Of a DNA stretch of 64,000 nucleotides, positions 8,607 to 17,585 are shown piece after piece. Source of the DNA: an uncultured Ruminococcus sp. (GTDB taxonomy: Bacteria; Bacillota; Clostridia; Oscillospirales; Ruminococcaceae); the NCBI RefSeq assembly GCF_946415235.1, contig NZ_CAMKRR010000005.1, forward strand, positions 46,604 through 110,603. The letters run 5' to 3'. The notes below the pieces were generated by a model. It was not told the origin of the DNA and did no database searches. It was given only the letters and a program-made list of their open reading frames with translations. The position numbers were made by a program, and so were the translations under genes. The stretch's first letter is position 1. Each line of letters opens with the position of its first letter.

Positions 8607-9437
8607 TCACTTTTCAAGCGAAACTATCTTCTCGGCAGCCTCTGTGAGCCACTCGCCCTCGAAGAGCTCTATCGTACCCTGATCGCAGAGCTTTGCAAGC
8701 TGAGGGTCAATGGGGAGCTTTGCAAGCACGGGGATATCGTACTGAGCAGCTATATCCTCGATATGGCTCTCGCCGTAGATGCTGTGGCGCTTGCCGCAGT
8801 CGGGACATTCAAAATAGCTCATATTCTCGATTATACCGAGTATGGGGATATTCATGAGCTTAGCCATTTTTACTGCCTTCTCCACTATCATGGAAACAAG
8901 CTCCTGCGGTGAAGTTACGATAACGATACCGTCAACGGGCAGGGACTGGAAAACAGTAAGCGGAACATCACCTGTTCCCGGAGGCATATCAACAACGAGG
9001 CAGTCAATGTCCTTCCATATAACGTCTGTCCAGAACTGCTTTACAACTCCTGCGATAACAGGACCTCTCCATACAACAGGGTCGGACTCGTTCTCAAGGA
9101 GAAGATTTATAGACATGATGTCAAGTCCCATTTTTGTTTTTGCGGGTATTATACCGAACTCGCAGGCATCAGCCTTCTGATGTATGCCGAAAGCCTTGGG
9201 TATTGAAGGACCTGTGATATCAGCGTCCATTATTCCGACATTTTTGCCAAGTCTCTGCATTGAGACCGCAAGCAGTGACGATACGAGGGTCTTGCCGACG
9301 CCGCCCTTTCCGCTGACAACTCCTATCACCTTGCCGATACTGCTCATGGCATTGGGCTTTTCGAGCAGGCTCTGAGGCTCTGTTCTGCTGCCGCAGTCGC
9401 TTCCGCAGCTTGAGCAGTCATGTGTACATTCGCTCAT
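8607..9437 (-). CDS. mrp: Mrp/NBP35 family Fe-S cluster carrier ATPase
   Basis: A P-loop ATPase of the Mrp/ApbC/NBP35 family, which carries [4Fe-4S] clusters to apo-proteins. The ATG at 9437 is preferred over the track start at 9446 because AAGGAG is 8 bases before it. Visible: an N-terminal cysteine cluster CTHDCSSCGSDC (residues about 4-15), deviant Walker A GKGGVGKT (about 43), Walker B region LVVDMPPGTGD, and the C-terminal CPDC pair that holds the bridging cluster. The 276-residue length is normal for the Clostridial form. It is transcribed away from the riboflavin operon with its own promoter. Confidence 0.92.
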   Translation of the reverse strand: MSECTHDCSSCGSDCGSRTEPQSLLEKPNAMSSIGKVIGVVSGKGGVGKTLVSSLLAVSMQRLGKNVGIMDADITGPSIPKAFGIHQKADACEFGIIPAKTKMGLDIMSINLLLENESDPVVWRGPVIAGVVKQFWTDVIWKDIDCLVVDMPPGTGDVPLTVFQSLPVDGIVIVTSPQELVSMIVEKAVKMAKLMNIPILGIIENMSYFECPDCGKRHSIYGESHIEDIAAQYDIPVLAKLPIDPQLAKLCDQGTIELFEGEWLTEAAEKIVSLEK

Positions 9438-9467
9438 TAAAAACACTCCTTATGATATAATGATAAT

Positions 9468-9496
9468 ATTATACCACACAATTCAGAAAATAGCAA
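9468..9496 (-). promoter_or_regulatory. SigA-type promoter for mrp
   Basis: On the minus strand TTGCTA, 17-base spacer, TATAAT, placed about 35 bases before the mrp start. It diverges from the rib promoter 30 bases away. Confidence 0.7.
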
Positions 9497-9503
9497 TAGG
9501 ATA

Positions 9504-9532
9504 TTGACAAATGAATAACACAGTGATATAAT
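9504..9532 (+). promoter_or_regulatory. SigA-type promoter of the riboflavin operon
   Basis: TTGACA, 17-base spacer, TATAAT: a near-consensus promoter about 50 bases upstream of the FMN riboswitch. Confidence 0.85.
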
Positions 9533-9536
9533 TATT

Positions 9537-9580
9537 TAGAGCTTAGAACTTAGATCTGAGATCTTAGTTCTTAGTTCTGT
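9537..9580. repeat. Low-complexity TTAG/CTAA intergenic sequence
   Basis: AGAACTTAGATCT-GAG-ATCTTAGTTCT is an imperfect palindrome made of TTAGA/TTAGTT units between the rib promoter and the riboswitch. Similar TAA-rich strings recur at 32621, 34333 and 37039. Confidence 0.4.
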
Positions 9581-9689
9581 ATCTTCGGGGTTAGGTGAAA
9601 GTCCTGACCGGCAGTATAGCCTGCGAGCCTTATGGGTTGATTCGGTGAGATTCCGAAGCCGACGGTAAAGTCCGGATGAAAGAAGATGA
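9581..9689 (+). ncRNA. FMN riboswitch (RFN element)
   Basis: The sequence carries the conserved RFN core: GGGGTTAGGTGAAAGTCC, GACCGGCAGTATAGCCTGCGAGCC, GGTTGATTCGGTGAGATTCCG and GCCGACGGTAAAGTCCGGATG. The closing stem pairs ATCTTC (9581) with GAAGAT (9687). RFN elements bind FMN and reduce expression of riboflavin genes. Here a terminator follows 30 bases later, before ribD, so control is probably by premature transcription termination. Confidence 0.97.
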
Positions 9690-9718
9690 GCCGCACTAAG
9701 TGCAGTATATGACTTCAT

Positions 9719-9747
9719 GCCCCGGATTACGGGGCTTTTTCTCTTTT
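9719..9747 (+). terminator. Riboswitch-controlled terminator before ribD
   Basis: GCCCCG-GATTA-CGGGGC followed by TTTTTCTCTTTT, between the RFN element and ribD. This is the expected expression platform: formed when FMN is bound, prevented otherwise. Confidence 0.9.
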
Positions 9748-9796
9748 CGCCCATACAATTATCACTAATTAATATACACTACTATCAGGAGGAACT

Positions 9797-10906
9797 ATGA
9801 CTCAGGAAGAATTTATGCACGAAGCTGTACTGCTTGCCCGCAAGGGTATGGGCTTCACATCTCCCAATCCCCTCGTCGGCGCTGTCATCGTCAGAAAGGG
9901 CGAGATAATCGGCAGCGGCTACCACAAAAAATACGGTGACCTCCACGCAGAGCGCAATGCCTTCGCTGACTGCGAAGCACGGGGTATCGACTGCAAGGGT
10001 GCGGATATGTACGTGACCCTCGAACCCTGCTGCCATCACGGCAAGCAGCCCCCATGTACGGAAGCTATACTCTCACACGGCATAAAGCGTGTGTTCATAG
10101 GCTCGTCAGACCCCAACCCACTCGTTGCGGGAAAGGGCACTCAGATGCTCAGGGACAGCGGCATAGACGTTACTGAGGGAGTATTGAAGGACGAATGTGA
10201 CGCTCTCAACGATATTTTCTTCCACTACATCACAACGGGCCTCCCCTTTGTGACAATGAAGTACGCAATGACTCTCGACGGTAAGATCGCCTGCTATACG
10301 GGCGACTCCAAATGGATAACAGGTGAAGCCGCACGTGCTTACGTACAGCAGGAAAGACTGCGCCACAGCGCCATAATGGTCGGTGTGGGAACTGTCCTCG
10401 CAGACGATCCCATGCTCACCTGCAGGCTTGAAAACGGCAGAGACCCCATACGCATAATCTGCGACAGTATGCTAAGAACTCCCCTTGACTGCAATATAGT
10501 AAAGACCGCAAGAGAAGTCCCCACTATAATCGCAACAGTCTCTGAGGACAGAGAAGCTGCCATGCGCTTTGAAGAGGCAGGCTGCCGTATTATAAAAACA
10601 TCTCAGAAGAACGGCCGCGTTGACCTTAACGAGCTCATGAAGCTCCTCGGAAGCGAAAGACTGGACAGCATACTCCTTGAAGGCGGCAGCGAGCTGAACT
10701 GGTCGGCTCTCGAATCGGGTATAGTCTGCAGAGTACAGGCATACATAGCCCCGAAACTCTTCGGCGGCAGCGGAAAGACACCTGTAGGCGGCATCGGTGT
10801 CCCCTCTCCCTCGGAAGCTGTCATGCTCGAAAACACAAGGCTCATCAATATCGGCGACGATATACTCATAGAAAGCAGGGTGAAGAATGTTCACGGGAAT
10901 AATTGA
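9797..10906 (+). CDS. ribD: Bifunctional pyrimidine deaminase/reductase RibD
   Basis: Performs the second and third steps of riboflavin synthesis: deamination of the diaminopyrimidine and reduction of its ribose. The N-terminal deaminase half shows the zinc motif HAERNAF (about 50) with PCCHHGKQPPC (about 76-86). The C-terminal half is the NADPH-dependent reductase (VTMKYAMTLDGKIAC, IMVGVGTVLADDPMLTCR, LLEGGSELNWS). The 369 residues match the family. AGGAGG precedes the ATG. First gene of the FMN-riboswitch operon; its end overlaps ribE by 20 bases, pointing to translational coupling. Confidence 0.97.
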   Translation: MTQEEFMHEAVLLARKGMGFTSPNPLVGAVIVRKGEIIGSGYHKKYGDLHAERNAFADCEARGIDCKGADMYVTLEPCCHHGKQPPCTEAILSHGIKRVFIGSSDPNPLVAGKGTQMLRDSGIDVTEGVLKDECDALNDIFFHYITTGLPFVTMKYAMTLDGKIACYTGDSKWITGEAARAYVQQERLRHSAIMVGVGTVLADDPMLTCRLENGRDPIRIICDSMLRTPLDCNIVKTAREVPTIIATVSEDREAAMRFEEAGCRIIKTSQKNGRVDLNELMKLLGSERLDSILLEGGSELNWSALESGIVCRVQAYIAPKLFGGSGKTPVGGIGVPSPSEAVMLENTRLINIGDDILIESRVKNVHGNN

Positions 10907-11531
10907 AGAGGTAGGCACTGTAAAAGCGGTTAAACGCTCGGGGACTTCCTCTTTTATTGAGATACAGGCGAAAAAGGTCCTTGAGGACGTTCATCTCGGT
11001 GACAGCATTGCCGTAAACGGCGTGTGCCTTACGGTAACTCACTGCGACGGAAGCATATTCCGCGCAGACGTTATGAATGAAACTCTCAGCCGTTCATCGC
11101 TTGGCAGCCTCACCACGGGAAGCCTTGTCAATCTTGAACGCGCAATGGCTGCAGACGGACGCTTTGGCGGACATATAGTTTCGGGACACATCGACGGCAC
11201 GGGAACCGTCTCGGATATAAGGAACGACGGTATAGCCGTATGGTATACCATAACCGCTCCCCACGAGCTTCTTCGTTACATCGTTGAAAAGGGCTCTGTC
11301 GCCATAGACGGCATAAGCCTTACCGTTGCAAAGGTCACGGAGACTTCATTCAGCGTTTCCATAATCCCGCATACAGCTGCACAGACTATACTCGGAACTA
11401 AAAAGACGGGCGATATGGTCAATCTCGAAAACGATATAATAGGCAAATACGTGGAAAAGCTCATGAAGCCCGCGGAAGCTGCTCCCCAAAGCGGCATAAC
11501 AATGGAATTCCTTGCAAAAAACGGTTTTTAA
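10887..11531 (+). CDS. ribE: Riboflavin synthase alpha subunit
   Basis: Joins two lumazine molecules to give riboflavin. The N-terminus MFTGIIEEVGTV is diagnostic, and the two lumazine-binding halves are visible as repeats (SIAVNGVCLTVT with GGHIVSGHIDGTG; GSVAIDGISLTVA with DIIGKYVEK). The 214-residue length is typical. The start lies inside the last codons of ribD. AAAGGAG follows the stop and serves the next gene. Confidence 0.96.
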   Translation: MFTGIIEEVGTVKAVKRSGTSSFIEIQAKKVLEDVHLGDSIAVNGVCLTVTHCDGSIFRADVMNETLSRSSLGSLTTGSLVNLERAMAADGRFGGHIVSGHIDGTGTVSDIRNDGIAVWYTITAPHELLRYIVEKGSVAIDGISLTVAKVTETSFSVSIIPHTAAQTILGTKKTGDMVNLENDIIGKYVEKLMKPAEAAPQSGITMEFLAKNGF

Positions 11532-11546
11532 AAGGAGATAACTGAT

Positions 11547-12461
11547 ATGAAAGCATTAAAAGCAGCCCTTTTGTCAATGCTTGCAGCTGCGGCTCTTATG
11601 ACAGGATGCAGCGACAGCAAGACAGACACCGATGTAGAAGTAGATATCGGGGATATAAAAGCCGATACAGATGTCAGCGTTGACATAAGTGACATAGAAA
11701 AAGATTACAAGACGAATCAGTTAACACAGATGGATTTCGTTTTCGATACGGACAAGAATGTTTCCGAGTTCGGTGTAAGCATAGACACGGGAAATATCAC
11801 CATTGAATACTCCCGCGACAACAAGACGGGATTGTCCCTTGAATATACTGTTTATGCCGACACCGAAGAGGTCTGTAAGGAGGTAAAGAGCCATCTTAAC
11901 GCCATTGCCGAGACCAATGGCAGCAGACTTGATATAAGGCTCATTGAGGACAAGACACAGGAAGATATCTCTTCATGGCTCAGAAAAAACATCCCCGACT
12001 GCCGCGTTGAGTACGACCTTTACATTACCGTTCCCGAGTTCGTCAGCAGCTTCGAGGCAAAAGAAAATGTGGGAAATCTCACCTTCGGCGATATCTGCGG
12101 AAAATTCAGCGGCATTGTCGGAGTAGGAAACATAACCTGTACGGGCTCGCAGTTCACGGAAAGCTCAGTTATAAAATGCGATACGGGCAATATAGCCATG
12201 TCAGACTGCATCTACAAGGCTGACACGGATATTACGGCAGATACGGGAAACATCACCTTCTGCCTGCCTCTTAACGGCTCGGGAGGAGCTGATATCAGCG
12301 TCAAGGCCGATACAGGCAATATCAAGATGACAGGCATAAAGAACTACGATGTCAAGAGCGAGAATAAGAAGGATACTTCCCACAGCCTGAGCATCGAGGT
12401 CGAAAACTGCAATATCGGCTTTGCAGCAAATACAGGCAAGATAATAATTGATAAGGAGTAA
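11547..12461 (+). CDS. DUF4097-like beta-repeat lipoprotein inside the rib operon
   Basis: N-terminal lipoprotein signal with lipobox LMTGC. The rest is made of repeating beta strands with a DTGNI-type motif ([62 protein letters not shown]), as in the DUF4097 beta-helix family, sometimes called putative adhesin. No enzyme motif is visible. It sits between ribE and ribBA with 15- and 5-base gaps, so it is transcribed under FMN control. Its link to riboflavin is unknown; a surface role in flavin handling or in sensing is only a guess. Confidence 0.8.
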   Translation: MKALKAALLSMLAAAALMTGCSDSKTDTDVEVDIGDIKADTDVSVDISDIEKDYKTNQLTQMDFVFDTDKNVSEFGVSIDTGNITIEYSRDNKTGLSLEYTVYADTEEVCKEVKSHLNAIAETNGSRLDIRLIEDKTQEDISSWLRKNIPDCRVEYDLYITVPEFVSSFEAKENVGNLTFGDICGKFSGIVGVGNITCTGSQFTESSVIKCDTGNIAMSDCIYKADTDITADTGNITFCLPLNGSGGADISVKADTGNIKMTGIKNYDVKSENKKDTSHSLSIEVENCNIGFAANTGKIIIDKE

Positions 12462-12466
12462 TCTTA

Positions 12467-13666
12467 ATGTTCCAGTACAACACTGTTGAGGAAGCCTGCG
12501 AGGCTCTCCGAAAGGGTGAGATAATCCTCGTTACAGACGATGAGGCAAGAGAAAACGAGGGAGACATGATATGCGCCGCACAGTTTGCGACTACCGAAAA
12601 CGTAAACTTCATGGCGGCTCATGCAAAGGGCCTCATATGTATGCCCATGAGCGCAAAGCTCTGCGACAGGCTTCATCTGCCGCAGATGGTGGACTACAAC
12701 ACCGATAACCACTGCACGGCTTTCACGGTATCTATCGACCATACTGATACGACTACAGGCATCTCCGCCGAGGAGCGCGGATATACAGCCCGTATGTGCG
12801 TATCTCCCGATTCAAAGCCCGAGGACTTCCGCCGCCCGGGGCATATGTTCCCACTTGCGGCAAAGAATAACGGCGTTCTCGAACGCGAGGGGCACACGGA
12901 AGCAACTGTTGACCTTATGCGTATCGCAGGGCTTGAGGAATGTGGTCTCTGCTGCGAGATAATGCGTGACGACGGCACTATGATGCGAACTGAAGAGCTT
13001 CAGCAGAAGGCGCAGGAGTGGGGTATGAAGTTCATAACTATCAAGACGCTAAAGGAGTACAGAAAGGTCAACGATATTCTTGTGGAATGTGTGGCGAATA
13101 CGAAGCTCCCCACAAAATACGGTGAGTTCAGAGCTCTCGGATATGTGAACAAGCTCAACGGCGAGCACCATGTAGCTCTCGTAAAGGGCGATATCGGCGA
13201 CGGACAGGATATACTCTGCCGTGTACATTCCGAGTGTCTCACAGGCGACGCCTTCGGCTCACTTAAATGCGACTGCGGACAGCAGTTCGCAGCGGCTATG
13301 TCGCAGATAGAAAAAGAGGGGCGCGGAATACTCCTCTATATGCGTCAGGAAGGACGAGGCATAGGTCTTATCAACAAGCTCCGCGCCTATGAATTGCAGG
13401 ACAAGGGCATGGACACCCTCGAAGCGAACCTGGCTCTGGGATTTCCGGGAGATATGCGCGAATACTACATCGGAGCGCAGATACTCCGCGACCTCGGCTG
13501 CAAAACACTGAGACTGCTGACAAACAACCCCGACAAGGTGTACGGACTCAGCGGCTTCGGACTGGAAATAAAGGAGCGTGTGCCAATACAGGTGGACGCT
13601 ACCGCCTACGACCTGTTCTATCTAAAAACGAAACGCGACAAGATGGGACATATTCTTAATTACTGA
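12467..13666 (+). CDS. ribBA: Fused DHBP synthase / GTP cyclohydrolase II RibBA
   Basis: Two enzymes in one chain feed both branches of riboflavin synthesis. The N-terminal half (about 1-200) is 3,4-dihydroxy-2-butanone 4-phosphate synthase: [17 protein letters not shown] with the acidic metal-binding loop and [11 protein letters not shown]. The C-terminal half is GTP cyclohydrolase II: zinc cysteines in [19 protein letters not shown] (about 254) and [20 protein letters not shown]. The length of 399 is standard. GGAG precedes the ATG and only 5 bases separate it from the lipoprotein gene. Confidence 0.97.
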   Translation: MFQYNTVEEACEALRKGEIILVTDDEARENEGDMICAAQFATTENVNFMAAHAKGLICMPMSAKLCDRLHLPQMVDYNTDNHCTAFTVSIDHTDTTTGISAEERGYTARMCVSPDSKPEDFRRPGHMFPLAAKNNGVLEREGHTEATVDLMRIAGLEECGLCCEIMRDDGTMMRTEELQQKAQEWGMKFITIKTLKEYRKVNDILVECVANTKLPTKYGEFRALGYVNKLNGEHHVALVKGDIGDGQDILCRVHSECLTGDAFGSLKCDCGQQFAAAMSQIEKEGRGILLYMRQEGRGIGLINKLRAYELQDKGMDTLEANLALGFPGDMREYYIGAQILRDLGCKTLRLLTNNPDKVYGLSGFGLEIKERVPIQVDATAYDLFYLKTKRDKMGHILNY

Positions 13667-13676
13667 GGTGTTTATC

Positions 13677-14144
13677 ATGAGTACTTTTTTTACAGTCGTT
13701 CTTATCATTCTCTGTGCAGTTGTTCTTGTATATGATATATGCTGTTTCATTTCATGGTCAAGATCAAAGGAAAAGGCGTTCATAAGCAATATCTGGCCGT
13801 TCGCTGTCATTCTCATTATCGCTGCCTGCGGTCTGCTTTTAAAAAATTCCCTCCATTCCATTCTGCTGACATCAATTGCGGTACTTCTTATCCCACTCAA
13901 TATCACCTGTCTTTCACCCGAAGGGATCAGAACTGCAATTTTTTCAAACAAGGGTATTTCTCCAGTACAGAACCTGAGCTATGAATACGGCAAGGGACTC
14001 TTCGGTATGGAGAAGCTTGATCTTTTCCTGAATGACAAGAAGTTAGCACAAAGCTTCAATCTCGGCATAAAAAAGATGAAGACAGTAAAGATGCTGGCTG
14101 ACTGGTACGGCAAGCACGGCTACGAAAACCCGCTCACAAAGTAA
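13677..14144 (+). CDS. Small membrane protein, unknown function (rib operon)
   Basis: The track start at GTG 13668 is part of the ribosome binding site GAGGTG; the ATG at 13677 fits. The 155-residue protein has three hydrophobic stretches in the first 85 residues (FFTVVLIILCAVVLVYDICCF, WPFAVILIIAACGLLL, ILLTSIAVLLIPL), then a cytoplasmic-looking basic tail with LDLFLNDKKLAQSF. The tail layout resembles that of the next gene (LKLWFNNGIMPKVFDV), so the two look like diverged paralogues. I do not recognise a named function. Confidence 0.75.
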   Translation: MSTFFTVVLIILCAVVLVYDICCFISWSRSKEKAFISNIWPFAVILIIAACGLLLKNSLHSILLTSIAVLLIPLNITCLSPEGIRTAIFSNKGISPVQNLSYEYGKGLFGMEKLDLFLNDKKLAQSFNLGIKKMKTVKMLADWYGKHGYENPLTK

Positions 14145-14156
14145 AGGAGCTGTATC

Positions 14157-14687
14157 ATGACTACATCGAGGATCATCTCAATAGTGATACTGTGTGTTGT
14201 GAGTGCAGTATTCGTTTTCGGCATTATCGGCTACTTTATATTCAGAAGCCGCGTAAGCTCCAAAAAAACTGCCATAAAAATAAAAAGGCAGCTCAAAAAG
14301 AACGCTGTGTGGTGGGCTTCCTGCTGGGCAGCATGGCTCGTTATCGGCTTCCTCTACTGGAACGCTGCAAGAGCAGCTCAGGCTCACGAAAAAATGACGG
14401 ATTATGCCATACTTTTCGCGGCAGGCATACTAATCACCATACTTCTGCTGCTTGACTTTTTCATCGGCAAATATTCATACATCACTTCTCAGAGAGTGTA
14501 TTTTCCCGATAATTTCGGACTTGCACGGCAGAAGAAAAAGATAATGTACAAGCTCACGGGAAGCACCCTTAAGCTCTGGTTCAACAACGGCATCATGCCG
14601 AAGGTATTTGATGTCGTTGAAAAGCGTGAAGAGCTCGAAAAGCTTCTCAGAGACAACTATAAGATAAACAAGGTCTCAAAGGATTAA
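14157..14687 (+). CDS. Membrane protein, likely paralogue of preceding gene
   Basis: AAAGGAGC is 6 bases before the ATG. It has 176 residues with three hydrophobic segments (IISIVILCVVSAVFVFGIIGYFIF, WWASCWAAWLVIGFLYW, AILFAAGILITILLLLDFFIG) and a C-terminal soluble part (RQKKKIMYKLTGSTLKLWFN). It shares helix layout and the tail pattern with the 13677 gene. Function unknown. Its place between ribBA and ribH puts it under the same FMN-controlled transcript. Confidence 0.75.
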   Translation: MTTSRIISIVILCVVSAVFVFGIIGYFIFRSRVSSKKTAIKIKRQLKKNAVWWASCWAAWLVIGFLYWNAARAAQAHEKMTDYAILFAAGILITILLLLDFFIGKYSYITSQRVYFPDNFGLARQKKKIMYKLTGSTLKLWFNNGIMPKVFDVVEKREELEKLLRDNYKINKVSKD

Positions 14688-14704
14688 TGAAAGGATGAAT
14701 ATTT

Positions 14705-15172
14705 ATGAAAACTTATGAAGGAAAACTTGTCTCAAAGGACGTAAGGATCGGTATCGTTGTAGCTCGTTTCAACGAGTTCATCACATCAAAGCTCCTCGGC
14801 GGCGCAGTTGATACTCTCAAGCGCCACGATGTAAACGAGGGAGCTATAGACATTGCATGGGTACCCGGAGCATTCGAGATACCGCTGATAGCTTCAAAAA
14901 TGGCAAATTCGGGCAAATACGATGCTGTAATCTGCCTCGGCGCCATCATAAGAGGAAGCACCTCTCACTATGACCTTGTCTGCAATGAAGCTGCAAAGGG
15001 CATAGCTCAGATATCCCTCCAGACAGGCATCCCCGTTATGTTCGGAGTCATTACAACCGAGAATATCGAACAGGCTATCGAACGTGCAGGCTCAAAGGCA
15101 GGCAACAAGGGCAGCGAGTGCGCTGAGGGAGCTATTGAAATGATAAACCTCATAAAAGAGATCGAGGCATAA
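14705..15172 (+). CDS. ribH: 6,7-dimethyl-8-ribityllumazine synthase
   Basis: Condenses the ribityl-aminopyrimidine with dihydroxybutanone phosphate to give lumazine, the substrate of RibE. Family motifs: [16 protein letters not shown] near the N-terminus, [10 protein letters not shown], and [15 protein letters not shown] containing the catalytic His. The 155 residues are typical of the shell-forming subunit. GAAAGGATG precedes the ATG. Its stop shares a base with the next start (TAATG), coupling it to the HAD gene. Confidence 0.97.
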   Translation: MKTYEGKLVSKDVRIGIVVARFNEFITSKLLGGAVDTLKRHDVNEGAIDIAWVPGAFEIPLIASKMANSGKYDAVICLGAIIRGSTSHYDLVCNEAAKGIAQISLQTGIPVMFGVITTENIEQAIERAGSKAGNKGSECAEGAIEMINLIKEIEA

Positions 15173-15828
15173 TGACAAATCTTATATTCGACTACGACGG
15201 AACAATACACAACTCCATGCTCACCTATGCTCCCGCATTCCGGGACACTATGAAATGGCTCTCGGATAATGGCTATATCGCCGAAAAGGAGTATACCGAC
15301 CATGAGATAAGCTGCTGGCTGGGCTTCAACTCAACCGATATGTGGAACGCCTTTCATCCCGAGCTTGATCCCGAAATACGCGAAAAAGCTCGTCTCATGC
15401 TGGGAAAGGATATGGCAGAGCGTGTTGACAGCGGCGAGGGAGCCCTTTACGACGGAGCTGAGGAAGTCCTTTCGGAGCTGAAAAAAAGCGGCTATACTCT
15501 GATATTCATGAGTAACTGCCGCTTTCACTATCTTGAACGCCATAAGCGTGTATTCGGGCTCGACCGATTTTTTGACTTTTTCTACTGCTGCGAGGCCTTT
15601 GATTTTATCCCGAAGTATGAGATATTCCGTAAAATAGCTCCTTCTCACTCAGGAAGCTTCACAGTTATCGGAGACCGCTTCCACGATATAGAAACTGCCG
15701 CCCGCAACGGACTTTCGTCCATAGGCTGCGCCTACGGCTTCGGCTCACGTGAGGAACTCTCACAGGCTGATATCATCGTCGATCATATAAAAGATATACC
15801 CTATGCTGTAAAACAGCTCACCGACTGA
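15172..15828 (+). CDS. HAD-family phosphatase, candidate riboflavin-pathway phosphatase
   Basis: A haloacid dehalogenase-type hydrolase. Motif I FDYDGTIHNS (catalytic Asp at about 6), a helical cap, motif II LIFMSNC and motif IV VIGDRFHDIETAARNG are visible. The family dephosphorylates small metabolites. The start codon overlaps the ribH stop (TAATG), so it is translated with the riboflavin enzymes. Riboflavin synthesis needs a phosphatase to make 5-amino-6-ribitylaminouracil, and HAD enzymes such as YcsE do this elsewhere; assigning that role here is inference from position. A phosphoglycolate-phosphatase-like role remains possible. Confidence 0.85.
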   Translation: MTNLIFDYDGTIHNSMLTYAPAFRDTMKWLSDNGYIAEKEYTDHEISCWLGFNSTDMWNAFHPELDPEIREKARLMLGKDMAERVDSGEGALYDGAEEVLSELKKSGYTLIFMSNCRFHYLERHKRVFGLDRFFDFFYCCEAFDFIPKYEIFRKIAPSHSGSFTVIGDRFHDIETAARNGLSSIGCAYGFGSREELSQADIIVDHIKDIPYAVKQLTD

Positions 15829-15843
15829 AAGGAAGTTCCCGAA

Positions 15844-17505
15844 ATGACATTTTCACGCTGTATCTCCTGTGCAATCGCTTCGGCAATAGTGTTATCATGC
15901 TGTTCCTGCTCGGATATGAACGACTACACATCACGCTCCTCACGCATCACAGACAGCGAGACGGAATACACGACTGTACAGCCCGTGGACGAGAGCAAGG
16001 ACAGCTCCGATGCTGACGGTACAGGTTATGAAATGCTCGAAGCAGTAAGCGCAGATGTTGAACAGCTTATAAACGACCTTGCAAAGCCCCATAACAAAGA
16101 CACCGTACAGTCTGATATTGACAAGCTCCTTGATATGTTCGATATCATTTACGAAAAGCGAACTTTTGCCTCGGTGGATTTCTACAGCGATTATCAGAAC
16201 AGTGAGGCAAAAGCTGCATTTCAAAGCACAGAGCATCTCTTCTCAATTGCCGAAGCCCTCATTTCCTACGGCTTTTTCTGCGGAACGGAAAGTCAGTACA
16301 ATGACCTGTTCAAGGACATAACTCCCCCCGAAGCAGCAGCGCTCTACGGCGGCGGGGATTATGATCTCGAAACAGCCCGTGCGGAAGCCGAATCGGCATA
16401 CCTCGATGACGAAGAGAATATGAACCGATACTATGACATCGTTGATGATGACACTCTCAGTATGGACGAAAAGGACCTCCGATGTGCGGAAATACTCATT
16501 GATATGCTTGCTGACGAAACTCCCGAATCATTTTACGATGATTACTACAGGGATTACACAGGCGATGAGATATTTGCGCTCAGGGAAACGGTGACAAGCA
16601 ATATCATTCCCGCATATTTTGACCTCAGAGACAAGTATCTGGATACATGGCCTTTAACTCGATATGCTCATGAAGAGCTTTCGGAAACTCCATTTGACGT
16701 TATCCAAAAGTATGCAGGCAGTCTTTCCCCCGATATAAGGGAAAGTGCAGACCGCCTTGTAAACGAGAAGCTCTTTAAGATATGCAGCAGCGAAAAAGCT
16801 TTTGACATTTCCTTTATGGACGATCTTCCCGCGCAGAACAGCGCTTATATATTCATAGGTCAGCAAAGCGATGAAGATATTTTTTCTGCCGCGGTACATG
16901 AATTCGGTCATTTCCACGCCTCATTCTATGATGATACTCATGCTTTCCTTATGAAGGACAATTTTGACATTGCAGAGACACAGTCGCAGGGCATGGAAAT
17001 ACTTTTCACGCAGTTCTACGATGATATCTACGGTGATAATGGCCGCATGAACGGCGACCACATGAGACTATCCACTCTTTCTGATATATGCTACTGCGTA
17101 TTCAGTGCCTTTTGTATAGGCTCATTTGAATACGAACTTGTATCGCGGATCAATGATATAACTTCCGAAGAAGTCGTCAGGCTTTTCAACAGCGCCTGTG
17201 ACGATTCCCCTGTGGGATATCATCTTTCAGATATAGCGCATCTCTATGAGTGTCCGGGATATTATATAAGCTACGCGACTTCCGCACTTGCAAGTCTCGA
17301 GCTCTTTTTCGACCTTGCGGAGGATAAGGACAGGGCCATAGAAAAATATGAAAAAATGGCTGAAATATCCTGTTATTCGGGAGAATACACCTTCCGCGAA
17401 GCGCTGGACATATGCGGCTTTGAGGACGTAATTACCGAAAAGTTCATAACCGATATCTCAAAAAAGCTCAGCGATTATGCGCTGAACGTAAAAGCTCATT
17501 TATAA
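15844..17505 (+). CDS. Lipoprotein zinc metallopeptidase, M3-like
   Basis: AAGGAAG precedes the ATG. The N-terminus is a lipoprotein-type signal (AIASAIVLSCCSCS) followed by an acidic Ser/Asp linker. Most of the 553 residues look helical. A zinc-binding motif HEFGH lies at about residue 352, and about 25 residues on comes ETQSQGMEILFTQF, matching the downstream Glu segment of M3/oligoendopeptidase F enzymes. Overall similarity to M3 is otherwise hard to see, so a distant gluzincin is the safe call. Probably acts on peptides outside the membrane. It is the last gene of the riboflavin cluster; no terminator is evident after it. Confidence 0.75.
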   Translation: MTFSRCISCAIASAIVLSCCSCSDMNDYTSRSSRITDSETEYTTVQPVDESKDSSDADGTGYEMLEAVSADVEQLINDLAKPHNKDTVQSDIDKLLDMFDIIYEKRTFASVDFYSDYQNSEAKAAFQSTEHLFSIAEALISYGFFCGTESQYNDLFKDITPPEAAALYGGGDYDLETARAEAESAYLDDEENMNRYYDIVDDDTLSMDEKDLRCAEILIDMLADETPESFYDDYYRDYTGDEIFALRETVTSNIIPAYFDLRDKYLDTWPLTRYAHEELSETPFDVIQKYAGSLSPDIRESADRLVNEKLFKICSSEKAFDISFMDDLPAQNSAYIFIGQQSDEDIFSAAVHEFGHFHASFYDDTHAFLMKDNFDIAETQSQGMEILFTQFYDDIYGDNGRMNGDHMRLSTLSDICYCVFSAFCIGSFEYELVSRINDITSEEVVRLFNSACDDSPVGYHLSDIAHLYECPGYYISYATSALASLELFFDLAEDKDRAIEKYEKMAEISCYSGEYTFREALDICGFEDVITEKFITDISKKLSDYALNVKAHL

Positions 17506-17542
17506 AAAAATGTATCAGTATAATGCTTATATAAAAGATTAT

Positions 17543-17585
17543 AGTTATTTGTCGGGGAAAAACTTTCTGAGGAAAGGTTCCTCAT
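17543..17585 (+). repeat. Hairpin repeat, left copy flanking the ABC gene
   Basis: AGTTATTTGTCGGGGAAAAACTTTCTGAGGAAAGG closely matches the reverse complement of the element at 21066-21110. The right arm is degenerate here (GGTTCCTCATC in place of TTTTCCCCGA). The bases from 17586 to 17689 show no gene. Confidence 0.6.

Noticed and set aside
8484-8912. Plus-strand ORF of 142 residues
   Set aside because: It runs across the mreB end, a terminator and the antisense of mrp; a frame shadow.
9536-9754. Minus-strand ORF of 72 residues
   Set aside because: It lies entirely across the FMN riboswitch and its terminator and has no ribosome binding site.
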